Of a DNA stretch of 64,000 bases, positions 36,181-45,268 are shown in pieces; position 1 is the stretch's first letter, and the number at the start of each line of letters is the position of its first letter. Both the position numbers and the translations under genes were made by a program. The stretch covers positions 868,001 through 932,000 of the forward strand of contig NZ_JAFBDU010000001.1 in assembly GCF_016908395.1 (NCBI RefSeq). Reading direction: 5' to 3'. The notes below the pieces were generated by a model. The model was not told the origin of the DNA. It saw only the letters and a program-made list of their open reading frames with translations, and did not search any database. Source of the DNA: Metabacillus crassostreae. GTDB lineage: Bacteria; Bacillota; Bacilli; Bacillales; Bacillaceae.

Positions 36181-37188
36181 TTACTCCTTGAAAATATCAG
36201 CTACCATGTTACCAAACTCTCTCAAGTAATGAAGGTAATTGTCACCTCCATAGTTGTACATTTTGTTATACATTTTTGCTACTACAAGATTATATGAAGG
36301 AATCACTAAAATAGTTGGTCCTGTAATACCTAAGATTTGGTATGAACCTTTGGGAACTCTTTCCCCAATTTCACTTTTTAACGAAGGTTTATCTTGAACA
36401 TACCAAAACAATCCATTTATCGGTAATTCATTATCTTTATAATTTGGACTTTGAATTGTAGTGGCTAATTGTATAACTTCTTTGGGAACAATTTGTTTCC
36501 CATTTATGAATCCATTATTTAAATGAAGATTCCCCCAAAAGGCAAACTCACGAGTAGAGGTATGTAGATTTGGTTCAGTTCCATCAGTAGAATTTCCAAG
36601 TTTAAACGATGCAATGACTTCAGGATTTTCAATTACTTCAACTAATTTTTCATTGGGTGTTTTGTGCCAACACGTTTCCTTGAATCCAAGTGGTAAAAAT
36701 ACCCTTTCTTTAAGTAATTCAGGAAAACTTTTCCCATAAAGTTTGTTTATAAGCTGTGACATCATTAAAACGTTAATCCCTCTGTATGCCCAACTCTCAC
36801 CTGGATTAAATTCTCGGTAAATAGTTCCGTCCTCTCTCTGGTTTAACCCGTGAGAATGTGTAACCAAATGCCTTATCGTCGTTCCTTCTAGAAGTTGATT
36901 ATCGAACTCCTCAAAATAGTCTACTGCCAAGTCATCAATACTTTTAATTTTACCTTCATATAAGGCATAAGCTACCGCTAAACCTAAGTAACTTTTTCGT
37001 GCAGACGCAATATTAAATTGTGAGATTTGAGTAATTGGAGTTGAACCTAATGAATTAGAGTGATAACCGTTATAGTGTTCTAAAACAATGTTGTTGTCCT
37101 TTAGTATTACCATGGAAGAAGCACTACTGTTATTCAGGTCTTTTATATTCTCAACATACGAAATTAATTTTAGATAATTATTTTGCAC
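36181..37188 (-). CDS. Serine hydrolase of the beta-lactamase class C family
   Basis: The 335-residue protein has the catalytic SxxK as SARK in FNIASARKSYLGLAVAYAL (Ser about residue 62), then IDDLAVDYFEEF, TIRHLVTHSHGL and AYRGINVLMMSQLI, the position of the usual YxN. There is no signal peptide, so it is probably cytoplasmic. These enzymes include esterases and peptidases as well as beta-lactamases. GTG start after GGGAG. Confidence 0.85.
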   Translation of the reverse strand: MQNNYLKLISYVENIKDLNNSSASSMVILKDNNIVLEHYNGYHSNSLGSTPITQISQFNIASARKSYLGLAVAYALYEGKIKSIDDLAVDYFEEFDNQLLEGTTIRHLVTHSHGLNQREDGTIYREFNPGESWAYRGINVLMMSQLINKLYGKSFPELLKERVFLPLGFKETCWHKTPNEKLVEVIENPEVIASFKLGNSTDGTEPNLHTSTREFAFWGNLHLNNGFINGKQIVPKEVIQLATTIQSPNYKDNELPINGLFWYVQDKPSLKSEIGERVPKGSYQILGITGPTILVIPSYNLVVAKMYNKMYNYGGDNYLHYLREFGNMVADIFKE

Positions 37189-37261
37189 TCTTTCTACTCC
37201 CTTTAGCTAAATGTACCTCTTTTAATTCTATTACTATTCGAACTAACCCTTCTTCAATTAT

Positions 37262-37321
37262 CCTGCACCGATAGTGAAAAAGCGACTGTTCTTATTGAAC
37301 ACTCGCACTCCGTTAGCTTAA
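37262..37321. repeat. Array repeat unit (two cores and hairpin)
   Basis: Left core CCTGCACCGATAGTGAA, hairpin GCGACTGTTC/GAACACTCGC identical to unit 2, right core GCACTCCGTTAGCTTAA. Confidence 0.85.
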
Positions 37322-37339
37322 AAGAGGATTTATAAATAT

Positions 37340-37523
37340 TATGCAATTAAACTATAAACAAAGGGAATTAAAAGAGCTAACCCAGACAAATAATAGCTAC
37401 TATTTTTGACTGTTTAGCGATTCGTTTATCACCATTATGTAAGTTTTCTATAAAATTTAGGGTATATGAAAAACAAATAACTATTAGCAAAACTGGAATA
37501 ATACCTACCCAACTTAAATTCAC
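37340..37523 (-). pseudogene. Small two-helix membrane protein with a one-base frameshift
   Basis: GTG at 37523 with GAGG upstream starts MNLSWVGIIPVLLIVICFSY. The frame breaks at a run of A near 37400. Adding one A restores NSSYYLSGLALLIPFVYSLIA and a stop at 37340. The intact product would be about 60 residues with two helices. It may be a sequencing error or a recent mutation. Confidence 0.6.
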
Positions 37524-37551
37524 ATTATCGCCTCATTTACTATTAAATTAT

Positions 37552-37626
37552 CCTGCACCTATAGTTGAATAAGTTCCACAAAAATAGCGTCAATCCCTTC
37601 TAAGATCAACGCACCAGTTAGTTATA
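37552..37626. repeat. Array repeat unit (two cores and hairpin)
   Basis: Left core CCTGCACCTATAGTTGAATA, hairpin GCGTCAATC/GATCAACGC, right core CGCACCAGTTAGTTA. It is nearly identical to the unit at 39231. Confidence 0.85.
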
Positions 37627-37680
37627 CATAAAGATTTACACAATAATTGTACATTGTATAAATAATACGAAAATAAGTAA

Positions 37681-37965
37681 TTATTTTTTATTTTTTAGCT
37701 CTAAGATTATTGGAGTTATATTTAATAAAATCGATATCATCGTCAAAATCCAAAAAGCTGTTTCCATCGTAGGCACTACATCTAATAAAGCACCCCAATC
37801 TTCCACCTTTACCCAATTAGACACCATACTGTATTGCGCAACAAGTGTTAGTGCTGTAAATGATAAACCCATTGCCATTGCCAATTTATAATCTTTGCCT
37901 GTTCCATACATATAAAAATTTATACAAGTTGCTAATATAGCAATTAGTCCTAAGATTAACCACAT
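37681..37965 (-). CDS. Small membrane protein
   Basis: The 94-residue protein has three hydrophobic segments (WLILGLIAILATCINFYMYG, a middle one, and FWILTMISILLNITPIILEL). Start ATG at 37965 follows GGAGG by 7 bases, so the longer upstream frame is not used. The function is unknown. Confidence 0.7.
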   Translation of the reverse strand: MWLILGLIAILATCINFYMYGTGKDYKLAMAMGLSFTALTLVAQYSMVSNWVKVEDWGALLDVVPTMETAFWILTMISILLNITPIILELKNKK

Positions 37966-38164
37966 AACTATACCTCCATTATATTTTTTATTTAAGTTGA
38001 ACATTTATCTACAAATATATATTAAAAAGTCCAGTTATCTTATTTCGAAATCTGACCCGTTTGTTGAACATCAAGTTAATCATAGCTCTTGCACTATAGA
38101 AACCCCATAATTCCGGAAACGTCCACATAATTCCCCCTATTGTTAATATTTATTATTGAACTCT

Positions 38165-38248
38165 ACTGCACCTATAGTAGTTCAATAACAAAAAGCTGCC
38201 TCATTGACAGCTCGTTCTTAAACTCTCGCACCCTTTAGTTGAATAACA
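38165..38248. repeat. Array repeat unit (two cores and hairpin)
   Basis: Left core CTGCACCTATAGTAGTTCAA, hairpin AGCTG/CAGCT, right core CTCGCACCCTTTAGTTGAAT. A separate single core (GACCCGTTTGTTGAACA) is at 38053, with a doubtful 39-residue frame between. Confidence 0.75.
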
Positions 38249-38249
38249 G

Positions 38250-39107
38250 TTACCTACTTCCTGCCATCGGATAAAGGGGATATTCCCATTTGTGTGTACA
38301 TTCTTCCAACATATAATATCCACGTTCTTCATTTGGCACAATACGAGAGCATTGTTGTCTTGGAATTGCACCCTTGTCATTTTCATTTCCTATTTCAATC
38401 CAACTTTGACCAGATGATTCATCATAGCGTGTCGAAAATGAATTTCCATTTATTGTGATTACTTCTCCATCTTCTTTATTTGTGACCTTCTTTATAAACT
38501 TTTCAATGGACTTTTCAATATTTTCAAAATCCCCCTTAGAATCATCCGAATCAATTAATGGGTGTGATGAATTCAAATACACATCTTTCATCCCTTGCCA
38601 AGTGATAAAGCGAACGGCATTTGCAGTAATCCATTTTTCCATACCCAAGCCCAATACATCCTCAGCCCCTAATCCACTCGGATGTTCTGTGCCAGGTATC
38701 ATTATTTCGATTGATTGTTCATTAAGGTACTTACCAATTAGCCCAAACTTTGTTTTGTAAAAGTTGTAAAAATATGTTGTTTCCCCCAATGAAGCATGTC
38801 GGTATTCGATTACTAAAGATTGCTGATTATGAGGGGAATTAATTTTGATATAATCATTGTCCAAAATCAAAACTGTAAGGCCATTGAACAAAATAACAGG
38901 AATGCTAACGAAAATTCCTATAATTATCCATATTTTCGGGAAACTTGAGCAAAATCCAATTACGGATAAAACAATAATATTAATTCCCAAAGGAACCAGA
39001 TAACCTGTTGGTTTCAAGAATAGAATGAAATAGTCTGTAAGATGGAAGATAATAAGTACCAAGTCCATTACACCTAACAGAATTAGTACCCATTTGGTTT
39101 TTGTCAT
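38250..39107 (-). CDS. Membrane-anchored hypothetical protein
   Basis: The protein has about 285 residues. Three hydrophobic segments lie in the first 90 residues (WVLILLGVMDLVLIIFHL, INIIVLSVIGFCSSF, IWIIIGIFVSIPVILF). A soluble C-terminal domain of 190 residues follows. I recognise no family. ATG at 39107 follows GGGG. It is a larger member of the array. Confidence 0.7.
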   Translation of the reverse strand: MTKTKWVLILLGVMDLVLIIFHLTDYFILFLKPTGYLVPLGINIIVLSVIGFCSSFPKIWIIIGIFVSIPVILFNGLTVLILDNDYIKINSPHNQQSLVIEYRHASLGETTYFYNFYKTKFGLIGKYLNEQSIEIMIPGTEHPSGLGAEDVLGLGMEKWITANAVRFITWQGMKDVYLNSSHPLIDSDDSKGDFENIEKSIEKFIKKVTNKEDGEVITINGNSFSTRYDESSGQSWIEIGNENDKGAIPRQQCSRIVPNEERGYYMLEECTHKWEYPLYPMAGSR

Positions 39108-39230
39108 CGTAGACACCCCATATTAATTACATCAAATATTTCAAATAGTAAATACAGAATTTTTTGTTGAAAAGTTAAACAATTCTTTACCCGTATTTTA
39201 CTACAAATATAATTTATCTTTTTTTACTAA

Positions 39231-39308
39231 CCTGAGCCTATAGTTGAATAAGTTCCACAAAAATAGCTTCAATCCCTTCTAAGATCAAAGCCCCTTTGAT
39301 TAATAAGG
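39231..39308. repeat. Array repeat unit (two cores and hairpin)
   Basis: Left core CCTGAGCCTATAGTTGAATA, an imperfect hairpin, right core GCCCCTTTGATTAATAAGG. It shares more than 40 consecutive matching positions with the unit at 37552. Confidence 0.8.
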
Positions 39309-39372
39309 ACAGGTAAAAATCTAATAAATCAGTACATACTCCTATTGATTTATCTCTCCCAAATTTCTTTCC

Positions 39373-41067
39373 CTACATTTCTTCAGGAGCCTTAATTCCT
39401 ATTAAACGTAACCCCTCTTTTAAGACAATAGTTACTGAATGAACCAAAGACAACCTTGAGTGCTTATTATACTCGTCATCTAATATTCTTACTGCGGAAT
39501 AATATTTGTTAAAGGATTTAGAAAGTTCAATAAGATATTTCGCAATCTGTGAAGGATCGTAGCCCTCCATTGATCTTTCAATAACTTCTGGGAATTCCAT
39601 AAGTTGAGTAATAACTTCCCAAGTATAGCTATCCTGATCCTCAATTCGAACTGAATCAATATCCTCCTCATATCGCCCTTTCCTTAATAAGGAGGATGCA
39701 CGAGCATGAGTATATTGCACATAAGGACCTGTTTCTCCTTCAAATCTCAGCATATCTTGTAATGAAAATTCAATATCATTCTGACGATAGTGTTTTAAAT
39801 CATGAAATATAACAGCCCCAGTTCCAACTGCACTAGCTACCTCTTTTTTTGATTCTAAATTTGGGTTTTTTTCTAATATATTTTGTTCAGCTAGCCCGAT
39901 TGCTTCACTTAAAACCTCTTCTAATAAAACAACTTTACCTTTTCGGGTGGACATTTTCTTGCCATCCTTTAATATCATTCCAAACGGAATATGGAATAAG
40001 CCATTATGCCATTGATATTCCATCTTTTCTAAAACTGCAAACACTTGTTTAAAATGGAGAGATTGTTCATTTCCAACAATATATAAGGATTTTGAAAAAT
40101 TATATGTTTTTTGACGGTATAATGCTGCAGCTAAATCACGCGTTGCATAGAGAGTAGTTCCATCGCTTTTTTTAATCAAACAAGGTGGTAAACCTTTCTC
40201 GCTCAGTGTAACCACTTCCGCACCATCTGAAGTTTCTAATAGACTCTTTTCTTTTAGTATTTCAACTACATACTCCATCTTGTCATTATAGAATGCTTCT
40301 CCATTAAAGGAATCAAATCTAATACCTAGTAAATCATAAATCTTTGAAAATTCTTTTAACGACTCTCCTCTGAACCATTCCCATAAAGAAATGGCTTCTT
40401 CGTCTGATTGTTCAAGCTTCTTGAACCACGCACGCCCTTTTTCATTAAGTTGAGGATCAAATTCAGCCTCTTCATGAAACTTTACATATAATTTTAATAG
40501 TTCTCTAATGGGATTCTCTCTTACTGTATTCTCATCTCCCCATAGTTTATAAGCAACTATTAACTTTCCGAATTGAGTACCCCAGTCACCTAGATAATTT
40601 ATACAAACAGCTTTATAACCACATTTGTCTAAGATTAATGCAATTGCATTTCCTATAACAGTAGATCTTAAATGTCCCATAGAGAATGGCTTAGCAATAT
40701 TTGGAGATGAAAAATCGATTGTTACAACATCACCATTACCCAAATTGTTTGTTCCATAATGGCTTCTTTGAGTTACAACCGAACGTGCAACTAAATTTGA
40801 AACTACTTTTTTATTTAAGAATACATTTAGATAGCCTCCTATTGCTTCTACCTTTTCAAAGAGTGGTGATTCAATCTTCTTAGCTAATTCGATTGCAATA
40901 GTTTGAGGAGGCTTACGATATTGTTTAGACAACTCAAAACAAGGAAATGCAAGGTCACCTAAATGTGAATATTTTGGTTTCTCAATTAGTTTTAGCAGCT
41001 TACTTTTCTCTAGCTCTCCATCTAAGGCTAGGGATAGCAATTCACAAAAATCATTTTTATAGTTCAT
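39373..41067 (-). CDS. argS: Arginyl-tRNA synthetase, probably a second copy
   Basis: The 564-residue class I synthetase has the HIGH-type motif as SMGHLRST and the KMSKS-type motif as KKMSTRKG, plus the DALR anticodon-binding end (YTHARASSLLRKGRY...). It joins arginine to its tRNA in the cytoplasm. It lies alone in an accessory region and is preceded by its own T-box, which suggests a dispensable second enzyme used in arginine or charging stress, or one resistant to an inhibitor. That is inference; the main argS is not in this window. Confidence 0.93.
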   Translation of the reverse strand: MNYKNDFCELLSLALDGELEKSKLLKLIEKPKYSHLGDLAFPCFELSKQYRKPPQTIAIELAKKIESPLFEKVEAIGGYLNVFLNKKVVSNLVARSVVTQRSHYGTNNLGNGDVVTIDFSSPNIAKPFSMGHLRSTVIGNAIALILDKCGYKAVCINYLGDWGTQFGKLIVAYKLWGDENTVRENPIRELLKLYVKFHEEAEFDPQLNEKGRAWFKKLEQSDEEAISLWEWFRGESLKEFSKIYDLLGIRFDSFNGEAFYNDKMEYVVEILKEKSLLETSDGAEVVTLSEKGLPPCLIKKSDGTTLYATRDLAAALYRQKTYNFSKSLYIVGNEQSLHFKQVFAVLEKMEYQWHNGLFHIPFGMILKDGKKMSTRKGKVVLLEEVLSEAIGLAEQNILEKNPNLESKKEVASAVGTGAVIFHDLKHYRQNDIEFSLQDMLRFEGETGPYVQYTHARASSLLRKGRYEEDIDSVRIEDQDSYTWEVITQLMEFPEVIERSMEGYDPSQIAKYLIELSKSFNKYYSAVRILDDEYNKHSRLSLVHSVTIVLKEGLRLIGIKAPEEM

Positions 41068-41079
41068 GTGATTTCCTCC

Positions 41080-41345
41080 TTAAAATAAAAAAACTCCCGT
41101 CTTTTCTTTACTAATAAATAAAGAAGAGACGAGAGTTAAGTTTCCCGTGGTACCACTCTTATTGTTCTACCATTGGTAAAACCACTTAATTTGTTAACGA
41201 GGCTATCCCCGACACTCCCTACTAAATTCAGGAGAATATCTCAAAAGTGCGGTTCATTATATGCTCAATTCTAGGCTCCCACCGTCCCTAGATCGCTTTG
41301 ATCTAACACATAACTACTCTCTTTATCATCGACTTAAATATTCCT
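41080..41345 (-). promoter_or_regulatory. T-box riboswitch of argS, predicted arginine-specific
   Basis: The minus strand carries the T-box AGAGTGGTACCACGGGAAAC (41163-41140 region), a Stem I with AGAGTAG and GGTGGGAG elements, and a terminator stem of AACTCTCGTCT and AGACGGGAGTT followed by T7. In the specifier-loop context GAAC-CGC-AC the codon is CGC (41251-41249), which encodes arginine and fits the gene it controls. Confidence 0.92.
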
Positions 41346-41440
41346 TACCATTATATCCCTTTTCAGAAAGAATTCAATACTTTCGACAAAAATTATTTCT
41401 ACCATTTTAGAGGAGCTTATTGCACTAAACTGCTCCGTTA

Positions 41441-41795
41441 GTTTAAGTGAATAACTTCACAATATCGCAAATCTTCATACTAAAATCATACCAGAACATA
41501 ACGGCTAATTGTTCATATTTTCCACATTTATCTAAATCGTTATTGCATAAAATCAGTCTACTACGTAACAAATAATTCCCTATGCGTTTTGATCTTTTTG
41601 GCTTAAAAAGGACAGAATCTTGTATTTCACTCCCCATGACGACGTGTTAATAACACTTATAGTCCGTTCAAAAAAACGCCTCAACTCCAGTACTATCAAG
41701 GAATTTAGGCGTTTTACATATACTTAATTTTAGTTGTGTTAATAGATATTTTACACGAAGTTAAGACTTTAAGAATAATAGGGAGTTTCCTCCCT
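41441..41795. repeat. Long repeat, copy 1
   Basis: This is the fullest copy. It begins GTTTAAGTGAATAACTTCAC straight after an array core. It contains palindrome GTGTTAATAACAC at 41644, a terminator hairpin ACGCCT/AGGCGT at 41671-41714, and it ends with hairpin AGGGAG-TTTC-CTCCCT. From 41796 to 41998 I see no gene; three TTTTGTGTC-type sequences lie there. Confidence 0.8.
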
Positions 41796-41998
41796 ATCTA
41801 CATTGACTAGCGACACAAAACTCCTTATTCTTTGTTACTCAGTAAATCAAGCAACATGGCGAGAATTATTTAAGTATTCTTTGTTAATTACTTCTAAGTC
41901 TTTTAGGATTTTTGTGTCAATTTACAAGGTGTTAAGTACTTTTGTGTCTTTATTAATGATCAGCATTTCCTCAATTAATTAAAGTATATTTCTAAGTA

Positions 41999-42454
41999 TC
42001 ATTTAGTAATATTTAATTCCAAATATTCATCAGCTTCTTTGAATCCAAACTTCTTATACACAGGTCTTCCCATTTCTGATGCAGCGAGCCATATTTTTGA
42101 TATACCAGATAATTTTACATCTTCAACCAATTTAGAAAGTAGATTCTTTGCTATTCCTTGACCTCGATAATTTTCGTTAGTGTACATATTTGCAATATAT
42201 GCCTTTTTTCCATTCTTATTGGTATAGCTAGGTGGGAAATCATAAAAAATTACTGCACCACAAGCTATAGTTTCTTCATTATCTTCTACTAGCCATTGGA
42301 TAAGCCTACCCTCACTTAGTTTATCTCTAAAGAAAATTGATAGTTCCTTATCAATATCAATATTTGGTTCTAACCCCTCATCAATTAATTGTTTTTTTCT
42401 TAGTTCAACTAATTTATCAATATCGTTCAGGTTAGCTCTACGATATTTTAACAT
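41999..42454 (-). CDS. GNAT-family acetyltransferase
   Basis: The 151-residue protein has motif A in AYIANMYTNENYRGQGIAKNLL (R-G-x-G-I-A acetyl-CoA loop), and AASEMGRPVYKKFGFKEADEYLEL near the end. It is predicted to acetylate an unknown small molecule or protein. Start ATG follows AGGAGTG. Confidence 0.88.
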   Translation of the reverse strand: MLKYRRANLNDIDKLVELRKKQLIDEGLEPNIDIDKELSIFFRDKLSEGRLIQWLVEDNEETIACGAVIFYDFPPSYTNKNGKKAYIANMYTNENYRGQGIAKNLLSKLVEDVKLSGISKIWLAASEMGRPVYKKFGFKEADEYLELNITK

Positions 42455-42612
42455 CTAATCACTCCTAAAAAATACAACCGTATCTACTGGCATTTTAATC
42501 TATTTTGTTCCATAGTATTAGTGTTAAAAAGAGTTGCTTTCGTAACTCTCTAGACTTGTATTCTTCATTCTTAATTAGTAATCCTTTTTCCATAAAAATT
42601 GCCCTGTTAGGT

Positions 42613-42849
42613 TCACAACAAATCTTTTGATTTTTCAATCCATCCCTTAATGGCTTCTTCGTTATATAGATAGGTTTTGGGTGAATCTAAAATATCAATT
42701 CCACTAATTATCTGTAACATTTCCCAAACATTTTTGTCATCAACCTTTGGTTCGTCAGCCATAACATATGATTCAGCCCATTCTGATATTTCTTCTCTCT
42801 TTAAATCACCAGAAAGCACCTTTTCCAACATCTCAATTACTTTTTTCAT
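42613..42849 (-). CDS. Small acidic protein, possible immunity-type
   Basis: The 78-residue acidic helical protein has the pattern EEISEWAESYVM, VWEMLQIISGIDILDSPKTYLYNEEAIKGWI. I recall similar small proteins beside contact-toxin immunity genes, but this is not certain. A good ribosome binding site (GGTGAGGTG) precedes another ATG at 42878 that opens only ten codons and ends overlapping this start as ATGA. A small N-terminal frameshift is therefore possible. Confidence 0.6.
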   Translation of the reverse strand: MKKVIEMLEKVLSGDLKREEISEWAESYVMADEPKVDDKNVWEMLQIISGIDILDSPKTYLYNEEAIKGWIEKSKDLL

Positions 42850-42946
42850 ATTTTCATATTAGGTTCATTCATAAACATAGCACCTCACCTTGTTCGAAAT
42901 AAGCTGTCCGTTACCTAAAGTGAATCAATGAATCACAAATTAAACA

Positions 42947-43504
42947 TTATAGTATCCTACTAAATGTCTTTGGATAATCAATAACTAACCCATTTGAATC
43001 AACAGAAATGATGGTCTCATAATCATAACAACGGTATTTGAAATATCTTAATTCACCTTCCTTACGAATGTAATGATAAGATTGTGGTACTTTTTTTGTT
43101 TCTAAAGAAGGAACTGATATATAGACCATTTGAAAATGTTCTATTTGATTAATACTCCAATTAATTCTGTTAATAGGTAAAGAGTTGGAAAAAGGAGTTG
43201 CAGAAATATCTATGTCAATCGCACCTTCAAGGCTGTCAATTAATTCTCCATCACTATTAAACCAGTTTCCCTCTCCATCAGTATGTAATTCTATACTATC
43301 AATGTTATCAACAATAATATTAAACTTCTTAGTTAGCCAATGTTCATCTAATTCGACGGTATAATTCAAATTATAAGCAGTAGTCTTTTTTTCATCTACA
43401 TAAATTACTGTACTTTGAACAACGAGGTTTTCGGTTGTACTCTCTAATTTAAGGTGCTCGCAACCATATAGTTCTTCGTTATTCCACACTACTTTTACAA
43501 CCAT
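42947..43504 (-). CDS. Glycolipid-binding-fold (PF06475-like) protein
   Basis: The 185-residue protein follows the plan of the putative glycolipid-binding family: W..EELYGCEHLKL, LDEHWLTKKFNIIVD, DGEGNWF, IDIDISATPFSNSLPINRI and VDSNGLVIDYPKTFSRIL. Its role in bacteria is unknown. ATG at 43504 follows GGGGGAG by 5 bases. Confidence 0.8.
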   Translation of the reverse strand: MVVKVVWNNEELYGCEHLKLESTTENLVVQSTVIYVDEKKTTAYNLNYTVELDEHWLTKKFNIIVDNIDSIELHTDGEGNWFNSDGELIDSLEGAIDIDISATPFSNSLPINRINWSINQIEHFQMVYISVPSLETKKVPQSYHYIRKEGELRYFKYRCYDYETIISVDSNGLVIDYPKTFSRIL

Positions 43505-43571
43505 ATACACTCCCCCAATTATTTCTGAATAATCTTATTATCACAACTCGGTTATTGAAGTAAGCAGGTTT

Positions 43572-43803
43572 AGTTTAAGTGAAAAGATTCACAATATCAC
43601 ACATCTTCTAACTAAATCATAACAGAAGATAACGAATTGTTGTTTATACTTCCCGAAATTTTTGCAATAGTTGCTGCACAGTATTTGTCTACTATTAAAT
43701 ATACACGTTACTAAAAAATTTGACCTGTTTCGGAAGAAGAGTAAAGGACTGACCATGGAGGTTTCTTCGGACCAGACGTGTTAATAGATGCAGTTTCCTC
43801 CCT
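43572..43803. repeat. Long repeat, copy 2, with internal deletion
   Basis: The left part matches the other copies, but after GTGTTAATAG at 43778 it jumps directly to GCAGTTTCCTCCCT. The terminator hairpin segment present in copies 1, 3, 4 and 5 is missing. Confidence 0.75.
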
Positions 43804-43883
43804 CACTTTACGTAGAAAATATGACAATTATTGTTATGTATGATAATATCCATTTTGTAATACATAAATTGGAGGTCATTTTT

Positions 43884-44162
43884 ATGAATAAAACTGAACT
43901 AATTAATGAAGTAGCTAGCAGGTCTGAGTTGTCTAAAAAAGATGTAACAAAAGCAGTAGATTCTGTGTTAGATGTACTTCTTAATACTCTTAAAGAGGGA
44001 GATAAAGTTCAATTAATAGGCTTCGGTAACTTTGAAGTCAAAGAACGTGCTGCTCGTAAAGGACGTAACCCTCAGACTGGTGAAGAAATAGAAATTGCAG
44101 CGTCTAAAGTACCCTCTTTCAGTCCAGGTAAGTCATTAAAAGATGCTGTTAATAATAGATAA
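43884..44162 (+). CDS. hup: HU-family DNA-binding protein
   Basis: The 92-residue protein has an HU fold: [20 protein letters not shown], then [30 protein letters not shown] (the DNA-binding arm with the N-P-x-T-G tip) and [13 protein letters not shown]. It bends and coats DNA as a dimer. It is on the plus strand, opposite to most of the array. ATG at 43884 follows TGGAGG. It is probably an accessory HU paralogue. Confidence 0.93.
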   Translation: MNKTELINEVASRSELSKKDVTKAVDSVLDVLLNTLKEGDKVQLIGFGNFEVKERAARKGRNPQTGEEIEIAASKVPSFSPGKSLKDAVNNR

Positions 44163-44172
44163 TTTATATGGT

Positions 44173-44210
44173 AAAGGAGAATCCATAAAGATAAATGGAT
44201 TCTCCTTTTT
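44173..44210 (+). terminator. Terminator after the HU gene
   Basis: AAAGGAGAATCCAT and ATGGATTCTCCTTT pair around 8 bases and are followed by T. Confidence 0.9.
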
Positions 44211-44385
44211 ATGATAGGACGAAATTTTCGAAACTAGCACTTCTCATTAATCCGTTTTTTGATAAACACTGGTATTTAACTTTGAATTTAACTAAAGATT
44301 CAAGATTATATATTCATGATTTTGGATTTGAACTAGCTGTTTCGATATATGATAAAATGCCTTTCTTTCAGCAGGAGGTACATCC

Positions 44386-44544
44386 AAGACGTGTTAATAA
44401 CACTTTTCGTTAGTTCCTGTAATAAAACAAACGCCTCAATCCATTGTTACCAATGGTTTAAGACGTTTTCATCTAATCAGATTTAGTTGTGTTAATTATT
44501 ATTTAACGCGAAGTTAATGTAAGCTATTAGGGAGTTTCCTCCCT
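44386..44544. repeat. Long repeat, copy 3 (right part)
   Basis: It begins at the palindrome GTGTTAATAACAC (44391), with hairpin ACGTCT-type arms, and ends at AGGGAG-TTTC-CTCCCT (44529-44544). The DNA to its left does not match the other copies. The rest of the gap to 44751 holds one array core (GCACCCGTTAATGAAC at 44727). Confidence 0.75.
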
Positions 44545-44751
44545 TTCTTTAAAACTGGTCGCTATCATATCCAACTGATAAGCGTCTATTTAGTTAAGAA
44601 TATTGTGTGATAAGATATTCCACTCTCGTGCTTCGGATTGTTGAATAGCATTTTTCAATTGCATATTATCCTGGTACAGTGCAACAATGGTATCCGTTTA
44701 TTACAGCTTTCTACTTCAACATAAGCACCCGTTAATGAACACGGTATTATT

Positions 44752-45087
44752 TTAATAATCAACCAATTCTACAGAAAGAGTATTAATTTGAGATGGATAA
44801 GATTCTTTAACGGTGCCATCAAACCCAACTTTCACCTTGTCTCCAACTTGGAATGTCTCATCACTATTCACGGTAAGGTCAACAAACACATCACCTTCAG
44901 GATTACCATTTAACATTTTAGCAGAAACAATTGAACTTTTACCGTTAATCTCCTTAATTGTTCCTATAAAACTGGAATTTTCCGTTTTGATTTTATTGTC
45001 ATTTTCTTCACTTCTGTCTGTTGAATTAGAGCACCCAACAATGGTGAATAAAACAATGATTGCTAATACATTAAATATCCTTGTCAT
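44752..45087 (-). CDS. DUF3221-type lipoprotein
   Basis: The 111-residue protein has a lipoprotein signal peptide (IIVLFTIVGC, lipobox Cys at residue 19). The mature domain is a small beta barrel (FIGTIKEINGKSSIVSA ... FQVGDKVKVGFDG), as in the DUF3221/YobA family. It is anchored on the outer face of the membrane. The role is unknown. Confidence 0.75.
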   Translation of the reverse strand: MTRIFNVLAIIVLFTIVGCSNSTDRSEENDNKIKTENSSFIGTIKEINGKSSIVSAKMLNGNPEGDVFVDLTVNSDETFQVGDKVKVGFDGTVKESYPSQINTLSVELVDY

Positions 45088-45162
45088 CTCACATATCCCT
45101 CCGTTAATATATTTTAAAAGGATACCATAGCTTACGAATAGAAAACCTGCATTTTTCCACTA

Positions 45163-45225
45163 TCCTGCTCCTTTAGTCAAAAAGTGACTGCTTAAATAGA
45201 GTAATCGTACATGTTACTCGACCAA
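45163..45225. repeat. Array repeat unit (degenerate right core)
   Basis: Left core CCTGCTCCTTTAGTCAAAAA matches unit 2. The hairpin is weaker and the right core reads CGTACATGTTACTCGAC. Confidence 0.65.
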
Positions 45226-45268
45226 GAAATAGCTATTATTAAATTCTTCTTGATAAACAAAATATATT

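Noticed and set aside
38005-38130. 39-codon minus-strand frame starting with AGGGGG-ATG near 38132
   Set aside because: It runs through an array core (38053) and has no convincing composition. It may be a remnant of a small gene.
38201-38386. 61-codon minus-strand frame
   Set aside because: It overlaps the membrane-anchored protein gene and an array repeat unit in another frame.
41443-41637. 64-codon minus-strand frame in long repeat copy 1
   Set aside because: Copies 4 and 6 carry stops and frameshifts in the same place and there is no ribosome binding site. At best it is a remnant of the repeat's former coding sequence.
44195-44413. 72-codon plus-strand frame after the HU gene
   Set aside because: It starts inside the HU terminator and runs into long repeat copy 3. 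The middle (INPFFDKHWYLTLN) looks protein-like, so it may be a gene fragment, but a complete gene is not supported.
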